In this document: piece by piece, positions 13,708 through 25,228 of the stretch
How positions within the stretch are numbered: position 1 is the stretch's first letter
How the letters are laid out: each line of letters begins with the position of its first letter
Assembly: GCA_940337035.1 (NCBI GenBank)
Contig: CALNHX010002958.1
Coordinates: 98,591 to 162,590 of the forward strand
Direction: 5' to 3'
Length of the DNA stretch: 64,000 bases
From: Agriotes lineatus
Lineage: Eukaryota; Arthropoda; Insecta; Coleoptera; Elateridae
Notes under the pieces: model-generated
What the model was told of the DNA's origin: nothing
What the model saw: the letters and a program-made list of their open reading frames with translations, nothing else
Database searches by the model: none
Position numbers and translations under genes: made by a program

Positions 13708-13930
13708 CCCGACATTAACTACCTGCCATACATGTTCAACCTGGAATTGCAAATGTACACCGCAATAATCTATTGAACAGTTACTTACGAATATTTAAGC
13801 AATATAAAACTTACAAGAAAATATTTATTTCTCTGTTAAATGTTCTGGATTGTTTGTTGTTAATACTGTTCTGATTATCGTAAATAACTAATTTGTGAAA
13901 AACGGCAAAATATGGTTCTTTTCATATATA

Positions 13931-14100
13931 ATGCAACTAGTGGGTTCTTGATTATCAAATAATCATTTCTGTTTACACGAGATATATTGTTTGGCAATCG
14001 CGCGAGTCCGAAGGACGAGCGTGATTGCCTAAAACAATATATCGAGTGGAAACAGAAATGATTTGATAATCAAGAAGACACGAGTTGCATTCGGCTAGAT
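13931..14100. repeat. ~170-bp near-perfect hairpin
   Basis: Two arms of ~80 bases fold on a short loop around TCCGAAGGAC. The left arm contains CTTGATTATCAAATAATCAT and ATATATTGTTTGGCAATCGC. The right arm carries their complements (GCGTGATTGCCTAAAACAAT, CAGAAATGATTTGATAATCA). ATGCAACT and AGTTGCAT mark the outer ends. It looks like a foldback MITE. Confidence 0.8.
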
Positions 14101-14492
14101 TATATCACGCGTCAATAAACAACGTTTAGATAGTGTATTTTAAATATTAAAAGTACGGTTAATGTGGTTGTTATGACAATTGTACTGACAGCAGGTAACG
14201 TGATGTTTGTGAAGGAGTGTGATTATCACCTATTAATCAGGAAGGTATGTGATTGTCAGTTGCTATGTACATTATCAAAAGTTAATACATGCGTAACTAT
14301 GCATTTTGCCGTTTTTCATTGGTTGATGGGAGAGGGAGTGGTATAATCCGTATAAACAAACTATAATTTGGAAAACTCATGGCCGCGGGAATACTAATGG
14401 CGGATTTCATCACGTGATACGTCCACTCAAACTTTTGACAAGTTATAAAATTCCAATGTCTTATTTTGACATTAGTAACCTTTTGGGGTGAA

Positions 14493-17400
14493 ATTCGGTG
14501 CACGGTCCGGTCTATTTCTCATCCGCTGTGAGCGAAGTAAGTTTATCGATCAGCGTGTATGTCAAAATGTTGTGGGTGCCGCTATCAATGTTTAAAGCAA
14601 TGCGTTGCGCTCTCGGCGGTGGTCCAGGTTAATGGTTTATGTTAGTTGTTAGGTCTTGATAATTTTTTTTAGAGAAAAAATACGAGAGAGAGTTTGTTCA
14701 ACGCAATGCGTTGCGCTCTCAGCGGTGGTCCAGGTTAATGGTTTATGTTAGTTGTTAGGTCTTGATAATTTTTTTTTAGAGAAAAAATACGAGAGAGAGT
14801 TTGTTCAACGCAATGCGTTGCGCTCTCGGCGGTGGTCCAGGTTAATGGTTTATGTTAGTTGTTAGGTCTTGATAATTTTTTTTTAGAGAAAAAATACGAG
14901 AGAGAGTTTGTTCAACGCAATGCGTTGCGCTCTCGGCGGTGGTCCAGGTTAATGGTTTATGTTAGTTGTTAGGTCTTGATAATTTTTTTTTAGAGAAAAA
15001 ATACGAGAGAGAGTTTGTTCAACGCAATGCGTTGCGCTCTCAGCGGTGGTCCAGGTTAATGGTTTATGTTAGTTGTTAGGTCTTGATAATTTTTTTTTAG
15101 AGAAAAAATACGAGAGAGAGTTTGTTCAACGCAATGCGTTGCGCTCTCGGCGGTGGTCCAGGTTAATGGTTTATGTTAGTTGTTAGGTCTTGATAATTTT
15201 TTTTAGAGAAAAAATACGAGAGAGAGTTTGTTCAACGCAATGCGTTGCGCTCTCAGCGGTGGTCCAGGTTAATGGTTTATGTTAGTTGTTAGGTCTTGAT
15301 AATTTTTTTTTAGAGAAAAAGTACGAGAGAGAGTTTGTTCAACGCAATGCGTTGCGCTCTCGGCGGTGGTCCAGGTTAATGGTTTATGTTAGTTGTTAGG
15401 TCTTGATAATTTTTTTTAGAGAAAAAATACGAGAGAGAGTTTGTTCAACGCAATGCGTTGCGCTCTCAGCGGTGGTCCAGGTTAATGGTTTATGTTAGTT
15501 GTTAGGTCTTGATAATTTTTTTTTAGAGAAAAAATACGAGAGAGAGTTTGTTCAACGCAATGCGTTGCGCTCTCGGCGGTGGTCCAGGTTAATGGTTTAT
15601 GTTAGTTGTTAGGTCTTGATAATTTTTTTTTTAGAGAAAAAATACGAGAGAGAGTTTGTTCAACGCAATGCGTTGCGTTCTCGGCGGTGGTCCAGGTTAA
15701 TGGTTTATGTTAGTTGTTAGGTTTTGATAATTTTCTTTAGAGAAAAAATACGAGAGAGAGTTTGTTCAACGCAATGCGTTGCGCTCTCAGCGGTGGTCCA
15801 GGTTAATGGTTTATGTTAGTTGATAGGTCTTGATAATTTTTTTTAGAGAAAAAATACGAGAGAGAGTTTGTTCAACGCAATGCGTTGCGCTCTCAGCGGT
15901 GGTCCAGGTTAATGGTTTATGTTAGTTGATAGGTCTTGATAATTTTTTTTAGAGAAAAAATACGAGAGAGAGTTTGTTCAACGCAATGCGTTGCGCTCTC
16001 AGCGGTGGTCCAGGTTAATGGTTTATATTAGTTGTTAGGTCTTGATAATTTTTTTTTAGAGAAAAAATACGAGAGAGAGTTTGTTCAACGCAATGCGTTG
16101 CGCTCTCGGCGGTGGTCCAGGTTAATGGTTTATGTTAGTTGTTAGGTCTTGATAATTTTTTTTAGAGAAAAAATACGAGAGAGAGTTTGTTCAACGCAAT
16201 GCGTTGCGCTCTCAGCGGTGGTCCAGGTTAATGGTTTATATTAGTTGTTAGGTCTTGATAATTTTTTTTTAGAGAAAAAATACGAGAGAGAGTTTGTTCA
16301 ACGCAATGCGTTGCGCTCTCGGCGGTGGTCCAGGTTAATGGTTTATGTTAGTTGTTAGGTCTTGATAATTTTTTTTAGAGAAAAAATACGAGAGAGAGTT
16401 TGTTCAACGCAATGCGTTGCGCTCTCAGCGGTGGTCCAGGTTAATGGTTTATGTTAGTTGTTAGGTCTTGATAATTTTTTTTTAGAGAAAAAATACGAGA
16501 GAGAGTTTGTTCAACGCAATGCGTTGCGCTCTCGGCGGTGGTCCAGGTTAATGGTTTATGTTAGTTGTTAGGTCTTGATAATTTTTTTTTTAGAGAAAAA
16601 ATACGAGAGAGAGTTTGTTCAACGCAATGCGTTGCGTTCTCGGCGGTGGTCCAGGTTAATGGTTTATGTTAGTTGTTAGGTTTTGATAATTTTTTTTAGA
16701 GAAAAAATACGAGAGAGAGTTTGTTCAACGCAATGCGTTGCGCTCTCGGCGGTGGTCCAGGTTAATGGTTTATGTTAGTTGTTAGGTCTTGATAATTTTT
16801 TTTAGAGAAAAAATACGAGAGAGAGTTTGTTCAACGCAATGCGTTGCGCTCTCAGCGGTGGTCCAGGTTAATGGTTTATGTTAGTTGTTAGGTCTTGATA
16901 ATTTTTTTTAGAGAAAAAATACGAGAGAGAGTTTGTTCAACGCAATGCGTTGCGCTCTCGGCGGTGGTCCAGGTTAATGGTTTATGTTAGTTGTTAGGTC
17001 TTGATAATTTTTTTTTAGAGAAAAAATACGAGAGAGAGTTTGTTCAACGCAATGCGTTGCGCTCTCGGCGGTGGTCCAGGTTAATGGTTTATGTTAGTTG
17101 TTAGGTCTTGATAATTTTTTTTAGAGAAAAAATACGAGAGAGAGTTTGTTCAACGCAATGCGTTGCGCTCTCAGCGGTGGTCCAGGTTAATGGTTTATGT
17201 TAGTTGTTAGGTCTTGATAATTTTTTTTTAGAGAAAAAATACGAGAGAGAGTTTGTTCAACGCAATGCGTTGCGCTCTCGGCGGTGGTCCAGGTTAATGG
17301 TTTATGTTAGTTGTTAGGTCTTGATAATTTTTTTTAGAGAAAAAATACGAGAGAGAGTTTGTTCAACGCAATGCGTTGCGCTCTCAGCGGTGGTCCAGGT

Positions 17401-20400
17401 TAATGGTTTATGTTAGTTGTTAGGTCTTGATAATTTTTTTTAGAGAAAAAATACGAGAGAGAGTTTGTTCAACGCAATGCGTTGCGCTCTCGGCGGTGGT
17501 CCAGGTTAATGGTTTATGTTAGTTGTTAGGTCTTGATAATTTTTTTTTAGAGAAAAAATACGAGAGAGAGTTTGTTCAACGCAATGCGTTGCGCTCTCAG
17601 CGGTGGTCCAGGTTAATGGTTTATGTTAGTTGTTAGGTCTTGATAATTTTTTTTAGAGAAAAAATACGAGAGAGAGTTTGTTCAACGCAATGCGTTGCGC
17701 TCTCGGCGGTGGTCCAGGTTAATGGTTTATGTTAGTTGTTAGGTCTTGATAATTTTTTTTTAGAGAAAAAATACGAGAGAGAGTTTGTTCAACGCAATGC
17801 GTTGCGCTCTCGGCGGTGGTCCAGGTTAATGGTTTATGTTAGTTGTTAGGTCTTGATAATTTTTTTTTAGAGAAAAAATACGAGAGAGAGTTTGTTCAAC
17901 GCAATGCGTTGCGCTCTCAGCGGTGGTCCAGGTTAATGGTTTATGTTAGTTGTTAGGTCTTGATAATTTTTTTTTAGAGAAAAAATACGAGAGAGAGTTT
18001 GTTCAACGCAATGCGTTGCGCTCTCGGCGGTGGTCCAGGTTAATGGTTTATGTTAGTTGTTAGGTCTTGATAATTTTTTTTAGAGAAAAAATACGAGAGA
18101 GAGTTTGTTCAACGCAATGCGTTGCGCTCTCGGCGGTGGTCCAGGTTAATGGTTTATGTTAGTTGTTAGGTCTTGATAATTTTTTTTTAGAGAAAAAATA
18201 CGAGAGAGAGTTTGTTCAACGCAATGCGTTGCGCTCTCGGCGGTGGTCCAGGTTAATGGTTTATGTTAGTTGTTAGGTCTTGATAATTTTTTTTAGAGAA
18301 AAAATACGAGAGAGAGTTTGTTCAACGCAATGCGTTGCGCTCTCAGCGGTGGTCCAGGTTAATGGTTTATGTTAGTTGTTAGGTCTTGATAATTTTTTTT
18401 TAGAGAAAAAATACGAGAGAGAGTTTGTTCAACGCAATGCGTTGCGCTCTCGGCGGTGGTCCAGGTTAATGGTTTATGTTAGTTGTTAGGTCTTGATAAT
18501 TTTTTTTAGAGAAAAAATACGAGAGAGAGTTTGTTCAACGCAATGCGTTGCGCTCTCAGCGGTGGTCCAGGTTAATGGTTTATGTTAGTTGTTAGGTCTT
18601 GATAATTTTTTTTTAGAGAAAAAATACGAGAGAGAGTTTGTTCAACGCAATGCGTTGCGCTCTCGGCGGTGGTCCAGGTTAATGGTTTATGTTAGTTGTT
18701 AGGTCTTGATAATTTTTTTTTTAGAGAAAAAATACGAGAGAGAGTTTGTTCAACGCAATGCGTTGCGTTCTCGGCGGTGGTCCAGGTTAATGGTTTATGT
18801 TAGTTGTTAGGTTTTGATAATTTTTTTTAGAGAAAAAATACGAGAGAGAGTTTGTTCAACGCAATGCGTTGCGCTCTCGGCGGTGGTCCAGGTTAATGGT
18901 TTATGTTAGTTGTTAGGTCTTAATAATTTTTTTTTAGAGAAAAAATACGAGAGAGAGTTTGTTCAACGCAATGCGTTGCGTTCTCGGCGGTGGTCCAGGT
19001 TAATGGTTTATGTTAGTTGTTAGGTTTTGATAATTTTTTTTAGAGAAAAAATACGAGAGAGAGTTTGTTCAACGCAATGCGTTGCGCTCTCGGCGGTGGT
19101 CCAGGTTAATGGTTTATGTTAGTTGTTAGGTCTTGATAATTTTTTTAGAGAAAAAATACGAGAGAGAGTTTGTTCAACGCAATGCGTTGCGCTCTCAGCG
19201 GTGGTCCAGGTTAATGGTTTATGTTAGTTGTTAGGTCTTGATAATTTTTTTTTAGAGAAAAAATACGAGAGAGAGTTTGTTCAACGCAATGCGTTGCGCT
19301 CTCAGCGGTGGTCCAGGTTAATGGTTTATGTTAGTTGTTAGGTCTTGATAATTTTTTTTTAGAGAAAAAATACGAGAGAGAGTTTGTTCAACGAAATGCG
19401 TTGCGCTCTCGGCGGTGGTCCAGGTTAATGGTTTATGTTAGTTGTTAGGTCTTGATAATTTTTTTTTAGAGAAAAAATACGAGAGAGAGTTTGTTCAACG
19501 CAATGCGTTGCGCTCTCGGCGGTGGTCCATGTTAATGGTTTATGTTAGTTGTTAGGTCTTGATAATTTTTTTTAGAGAAAAAATACGAGAGAGAGTTTGT
19601 CCAACGCAATGCGTTGCGCTCTCGGCGGTGGTCCAGGTTAATGGTTTATGTTAGTTGTTAGGTGTTGATAATTTTTTTTTAGAGAAAAAATACGAGAGAG
19701 AGTTTGTTCAACGCAATGCGTTGCGCTCTCGGCGGTGGTCCAGGTTAATGGTTTATGTTAGTTGTTAGGTCTTGATAATTTTTTTTAGAGAAAAAATACG
19801 AGAGAGGGTTTGTTCAACGCAATGCGTTGCGCTCTCGGCGGTGGTCCATGTTAATGGTTTATGTTAGTTGTTAGGTCTTGATAATTTTTTTTAGAGAAAA
19901 AATACGAGAGAGAGTTTGTTCAACGCAATGCGTTGCGTTCTCGGCGGTGGTCCAGGTTAATGGTTTATGTTAGTTGTTAGGTTTTGATAATTTTTTTAGA
20001 GAAAAAATACGAGAGAGAGTTTGTTCAACGCAATGCGTTGCGCTCTCGGCGGTGGTCCAGGTTAATGGTTTATGTTAGTTGTTAGGTCTTGATAATTTTT
20101 TTAGAGAAAAAATACGAGAGAGAGTTTGTTCAACGCAATGCGTTGCGCTCTCAGCGGTGGTCCAGGTTAATGGTTTATGTTAGTTGTTAGGTCTTGATAA
20201 TTTTTTTTTAGAGAAAAAATACGAGAGAGAGTTTGTTCAACGCAATGCGTTGCGCTCTCGGCGGTGGTCCAGGTTAATGGTTTATGTTAGTTGTTAGGTC
20301 TTGATAATTTTTTTTAGAGAAAAAATACGAGAGAGAGTTTGTTCAACATTACATTTTTATGTTCACTGTTATTTTTGCGCATGCGCACTAGACCGGACCG

Positions 20401-20410
20401 TGCACCGAAT
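14493..20410. mobile_element. TIR-bounded unit filled with a 107-bp tandem array
   Basis: ATTCGGTGCACGGTCCGGTC at 14493 is exactly inverted at 20391-20410; the match covers 22 bp (14493-14514 versus 20389-20410) and weakens further out. Between the ends lie ~80 bp of unique sequence, ~54 copies of a 107-bp repeat and ~45 bp of unique sequence. No transposase frame exists and no target duplication could be recognised. Non-autonomous elements with central tandem arrays are known among MITEs and Helentron/DINE-like elements; the 22-bp inverted ends favour a TIR element. It lies within the larger TIR element at 12651-21408. Confidence 0.85.
14594..20346. repeat. 107-bp tandem repeat array, ~54 copies
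   Basis: The unit runs from AACGCAATGCGTTGCGCTCT through GGTGGTCCAGGTTAATGG and TTGTTAGGTCTTGATAAT, a T8-T10 tract, TTAGAGAAAAAATACGAGAG and AGAGTTTGTTC. Length varies 105-108 mainly through the T tract. Units are nearly identical. An alternating GGCGG/AGCGG site after CTCTC and a sporadic GTTCTC variant mark subtypes, and multi-unit blocks with the same variant order recur (for example near 15.6, 16.6 and 18.7 kb), which points to block amplification. AACGCA-A-TGCGTT is a 13-base odd palindrome in almost every unit. Confidence 0.97.
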
Positions 20411-20526
20411 CTTTACCACTTTTTGTAACTGTGATTATATTGCAGGTTAAGTTTTACGTCAGTCTGTGTCAAACAACAAACAAACCCTAACCTTTTAATC
20501 TTGAATTTGACAGAGACTGACAATAC

Positions 20527-21114
20527 CATATATCTAATACTTACTATATTGCTAGCGGCTATGAGTGGAAAACTCACCAAGGAAGTGAGACAGACAACCA
20601 ACTCTTCAATGTATAATGGTGAGCTGTGTGCATATATATAATACACATATATTGCTAGTAGGGCCTCGGAACGCTAGAAAACATTACGGCGCCGACATAG
20701 TCTCACTTAGAGTATAACGCGTCTCGTGCCCATGCGTGGAAATTTGAACTCCGCCTTTAGAAGCGAATTTTAAACTTGACCGCTTCCCCATTGGGCGGAC
20801 GACGCCGTCGCCCTTGCGCACCGCTCACCGTTATACATTGAAGAGTTGGTTGTCTGTCTCACTTCCTTGGTGAGTTTCCCACTCATAGCCGGTAGCAATA
20901 TAGTAAGTATTAGATATATGGCTGTGTGCAAGCGCGGCGGCGTCGTCCGGCCAATGGGGAAGTGGTCAAGTTTAAAATTCGCTTCTAAAGGCGGAGTTCG
21001 AATTCCCACGCATGCGCACGATACGCGTTATACTCTAAGTGAGACTATGTCGGCGCCGTAATGTTTTCTGACGTTTCCAGGCCCTACCAGCAATATATGT
21101 GTATTATATATATG
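20527..21114. repeat. Interleaved inverted repeats A-B-A'-B'
   Basis: Segment A (20527-20622) is inverted as A' (20824-20920). Segment B (20631-20817) is inverted as B' (20926-21114). The order is A, B, A', B', so the arms interleave and do not nest as in an ordinary palindrome. Landmarks are GGAAGTGAGACAGACAACCA in A against TGGTTGTCTGTCTCACTTCC in A', and CCGCCTTTAGAAGCGAATTT in B against AAATTCGCTTCTAAAGGCGG in B'. Small frames here are by-products of the repeats. Confidence 0.88.
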
Positions 21115-21296
21115 GACAATACACTTCAATACTGCCAAACGTATAACACATATCAAGGCCTGCTCAGAATAATTTTTTTTATCTCATTGTATAATCTGTA
21201 GTGTAAGTTGCCTTTTTTATGAATAAAACATTATGTATGAAATCGACATTATGTTATTATTTCTTATTTAACTTTTCCACGGCCGTGGGTGTTCAC

Positions 21297-21408
21297 GCGT
21301 AACTTTTTCCTGCGAAACTTTTTCCTGCGGATTTATTTCCCGACGGCACTTTTTCCGGCGGAACATTTTCCGGTGGAACTTTTTCCGGCGGAACCTTTTC
21401 CGGGATTC
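21297..21408. repeat. Right terminal inverted repeat
   Basis: Complement of the left arm, with unit order preserved and scattered substitutions. Immediately outside lies the second copy of ATTCACC, followed by the resumed gag tail. Confidence 0.9.
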
Positions 21409-21409
21409 G

Positions 21410-21473
21410 ATTCACCAGTGTCATTTAAAGCCAGGGATAGATCACCAAATACATCGCAAAATCAGGAAAACTA
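21410..21473 (+). pseudogene. Displaced 3' tail of gypsy gag
   Basis: After the second ATTCACC copy, the frame used by gag upstream of the inserted element continues for ~19 codons to a TAA at 21471-21473. It is Ser/Arg/Asn/Gln rich like the tail before the insertion. It is recognised only through the matching frame and target duplication and would not be expressed with gag in this copy. Confidence 0.7.
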
Positions 21474-21545
21474 AAGAACCCGGTACAATTAGCTCCAATT
21501 GTTAAAATTCGGGTTTCAAAGGAGCAACAAGAGCATATAAATTTT

Positions 21546-24500
21546 GTGAAAAATTATTTTCAACAATATAACAAAATTCAAAAAGTTCATAATTTAGTTG
21601 ATTTGGCATGTGATGTTTCGGAAAAAGAAAAAGAATTAGTAAATCAGGATTTACCTTATTTAAATGTAGAGATTGAAGGTATTAAGCAAGACTTGTTAAT
21701 AGATACGGGTAGTTCGGTGAGTGTAATGTCGGAAGAAATGTTCGTAAGAATATTAGAACAAAATAATAAAATACCTATCTTACCATCAGTGGGTTTAACA
21801 ATTCAAGGTGTCACTGGGGGAATTAGAAAAGTCAAAAAGCAGGCATTAATGTTGGTAAATATGGGAAGTTCAAAACATAAAATAGTATTTTTAATTATTA
21901 ATCAATTAAATACTACATCCATTTTAGGCATGGATTGGATGTACAAGGTTAAAACTAATTTGAATTTTAACAGTAAGATAATGAAATTTGTAGATGCAGG
22001 ACAATGTCATGAAGTTTATTTTAAAAATAATTCTAACCAAGATAAAATTGTATCGAATGAATTGAAGTTAATATCAACAGTTAATTTAAATATACAAGAT
22101 GAAACAAGGTTTGAGATAAAGGAGATACTATTTGAAAACAACAATGAGTTAAGCGAATCATTACAATTACAAAAAGATTTGAATTTAGTTTTGAAGGATC
22201 TAAAAGAAACAAATAATGAAACGCAATACATGAATGTTGAAGGAGTGGAGTTTGAAACAGAACCAACTTTAACAATACATCAGTTAAATAAACAATTTAA
22301 TAAGGAGAAATTATATCCGATACAAGATATATTAGAAGAATATAATGTAATCTTTTCTGATAAGCCAGGCTTATGTAATCGTTTTATTTGTAAATTAAAC
22401 ATTAAGGATGAAACGGTATTTGTACAAAAATCTTATCCAATTCCTTTTGCAAAAAGAACAGCAGTTGAAAAAGAGATAAAAAGAATGTTAGATTTTGGTA
22501 TCATTGAACATTCAGATTCACCTTATTCTAATCCCATAGTCGTAGTTACAAAAAAGAATGGGTCGGTACGAATTTGTTTGGATGCTAGAAGGTTGAATAC
22601 AATATTAGTAGAAGATCGAGAATCACCACCATCAATAGATGAATTACTACAGAAATTTAATGGTGTTAAATTTTTATCATCTTTGGATTTAACTTGTGGT
22701 TATTGGCAAATCAGATTGCATGAAACGTCTCGAAAATATACAGCATTCTTAGTAAATGGTCGGAGTTATCAATTTAAAGTTTTACCTTTTGGATTGAATG
22801 TATCAATTGCTGTATTCAGTAAATGTTTAGATCATGTTTTGGGTACAGAAGTATTATCGTTTGCAACGGTGTACGTCGATGATATCCTTTTAGCCTCGAA
22901 AACATTAGGTGAACATAGAAGTCAATTAGCTTTGGTTTTGGAGAAACTTAGATTAGCAGGTATGACAGTTAATGCTGATAAAACAGATCTATTGATGGAT
23001 CACATAAAATTTTTAGGATATGTAATTAGTCCTCAAGGTATTAACGTGGATCCTGATAAAATAAAGACCATTCAAGATTTTAAGCCACCTAAAAGCAAAA
23101 AAGAATTACAATAATTTTTGGGAATATGTAATTTTTATAGAAAGTTTGTCTGCAACTATGCTTCGTCTGTAGTTAAACTTACTCATCTATTAAAGAAGGA
23201 TAATAAATGGAAATGGGGAATGGAGGAGCAAGAAGAATTTCAACAAATAAAAGAAAGATTTATTAAGATAGTAACTCTTTCACATCCAGATTTCAACAAA
23301 ACATTTTATATAGCAACTGATGCATCGGGTTGTGCATTAGGAGCACATTTGTTTCAAATAAACGAAGATGGTTCAACAGAAAATGTTATTTTTGCTAGTA
23401 GAGCATTGTTAGAAGCTGAAAAGAATTATATGACCACTGAGTTAAAACTATTAGCCATAGTGTTTGCTTGCAAAAAATTTAGAACTTATATTTTGGGATA
23501 TGAAACTATAATTTTAACGGATCATAAAGCTTTAGAATTTTTAAGTAGCTGTAAAGCTTTGAGTGCACGTTTGATGCGATGGAGTATGTATTTGCAAGAA
23601 TATAAACTCAAAATACAATATTGCAAGAGTAAGGATAATTTAGTAGCTGATTTCTTATCTAGATATGTGTACGGTGGTGAAAAAAAATTGAATCCATTAC
23701 TAGTAGCTTTGACTAGAGAAGTAATTCCAAGAACACAATTGCCTAACTTACTTAACAATATAGAAAATGATCAGAACACGGATCAAAATATAATTTGGAT
23801 AAAGAATGAAATGGTAACGAATGAACAGGGAAATAGTGATGAATTGAAATTAAATTATAAGATTCATGAAAATATATTGTTTGGAAGAAGAAAGAGAAGT
23901 GAAGAATGGTGGTTACTTTGTATTCCAGAAAAGTTAGAAAGAGAATTGATAAATGAGTATCATCAAATGTATGGACATTTTGGTATCAAGAAATGTACTG
24001 CACTATTAAAAGAAACTTGTTATATTACAAATATAGAACGTAAGGTTCAGAAAATATTAAAATACTGTGATTTATGTCAAAGAACTAAAGTAAGCAATAA
24101 AAGTCAGAAAACTCTCATGAGGAACATTGAAGCATTACAACCATTACAAATAGTATCTGTAGATTTGTTTGGTCCTTTACCTAGAGGAAAGTATGGAGTT
24201 ACTTGTATATTTGTACTGAGAGATATATTTACAAAATTTGTTAAACTATATACAATCAAGAAACCAAATACTAAATTATTATTAAATAGAATTTTAAATG
24301 ATTTTATAATTACTGTAGGTAAGCCAGTTATAATTTTATCAGGTCATGGATCACAATTTACAAGCAGATTATGGAAAGAAAAACTTCATGAACAGGGGAT
24401 ACAGTACAGGTATTCTGCTATTTATCACCCACAATCAAATCCAGTAGAAAGGATCATGAGAGAATTAGGCAGAATGTTTAGGTGTTATTGTAATATGAAG

Positions 24501-25082
24501 CATACAAGTTGGCCAAGTTATGTACAACATATAGAAGATTGGTTAAATTGTGTAGAAAGTGATACTACAGGATCAACACCTTATGAATTAATGAAAGGTC
24601 ATAAACCGACTAGAATCATAGAAAATTTAATCAGATTTCCTGAAAGAATTGACATAACTACAGATCTAAAAATACAGTTAGCACAAGAAGTTTTTTTATC
24701 AAAGGCTCAAAGAAGAAAACGAAGACATGATAAGAATGTGGAACGTCCTATAAAATTCATGAGAGGCGATTTAGTATTAGTTCGAAATCACTTACAATCG
24801 TCAGTAATAGAAAAAACGATTAAGAAGTTCTTTTTACTATATGAAGGTCCATATGAAGTGGTCAAGGAAGTAGGTGAAAATGCCTATGTTCTAAATTATC
24901 CTGGGGAAAATAGGTATAAGTATACCCAAAATGCTTATAATTTAAAGAAGTATTATCATGAGAATAATATCAATAATGTAGTAAATCAGGTTATAGTATA
25001 TCACAATAATGTAGATAAAAATGTTAATTGGAAAGAAGTTATGTCATGGGGTTACCTTAATAATGATGTAAATACAGAGTAA
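21546..25082 (+). pseudogene. Pol polyprotein (protease-RT-RNase H-integrase), broken
   Basis: One frame runs from 21546 to 25082, interrupted only by TAA at 23112-23114. The first part (522 codons) has an aspartic protease DTGSS at residues 53-57 and the reverse transcriptase core, including LDLTCGYWQI and YVDD at 443-446. The second part, numbered from codon 23118, has RNase H (D68 in TDAS, E108, D135 in TDHKAL), the integrase zinc-binding HHCC module (H282, H287, C317, C320) and the integrase core (D349, E444). The residue expected to be the second catalytic Asp is Gly (G409, in LSGHGSQF). A C-terminal region of chromodomain length follows without a clear chromodomain. It would copy RNA into DNA and insert it; the stop and the Gly make this copy non-functional. 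How pol was joined to gag (frameshift or reinitiation) is not clear. Confidence 0.93.
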
Positions 25083-25206
25083 CTTGGTTACCAAAGTTAA
25101 TTTTAGAATTTTAATATTTTTGAAATGAGTTAAGGTTAATTGTAAATAATTTAAAATAGACAAATATCAATTTTTACATAAAAGCTCGTTAGAGATCTTT
25201 TAAATG

Positions 25207-25228
25207 AAAAAATTGGGGGGAATAAACT
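25207..25228 (+). promoter_or_regulatory. Polypurine tract of the gypsy element
   Basis: GAAAAAATTGGGGGGAATAA directly upstream of the 3' LTR would prime plus-strand synthesis. The same tract with one fewer A precedes the related LTR at 44812. Confidence 0.8.

Larger units (their letters stand above)
12651..21408. mobile_element. TIR DNA element inserted into gypsy gag
   Basis: The left end (12651-12761) and right end (21297-21408) are inverted copies of each other over ~110 bp. The host sequence ATTCACC flanks both sides (12644-12650 and 21410-21416). If the terminal G is counted as host, the duplication becomes 8 bp (GATTCACC). Both arms are built from GGAAAAAGTTCCGC-like units. An 8-bp duplication occurs in hAT, P and Zisupton-type elements, but I see no transposase, and the tips do not match a family I can name. 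The content is only smaller elements and repeats: an inverted-repeat unit (13329-13707), a hairpin (13931-14100), a TIR unit full of 107-bp repeats (14493-20410) and an interleaved inverted repeat (20527-21114). It is a non-autonomous element enlarged by later insertions. Confidence 0.88.

Noticed and set aside
14493..20410. LTR retrotransposon reading of the 107-bp array unit
   Set aside because: The ends are inverted, not direct, and no primer site or purine tract is present.
20413..21061. Frames of 71-79 codons on both strands with shared peptide strings
   Set aside because: Explained by the A/A' and B/B' inverted repeats.
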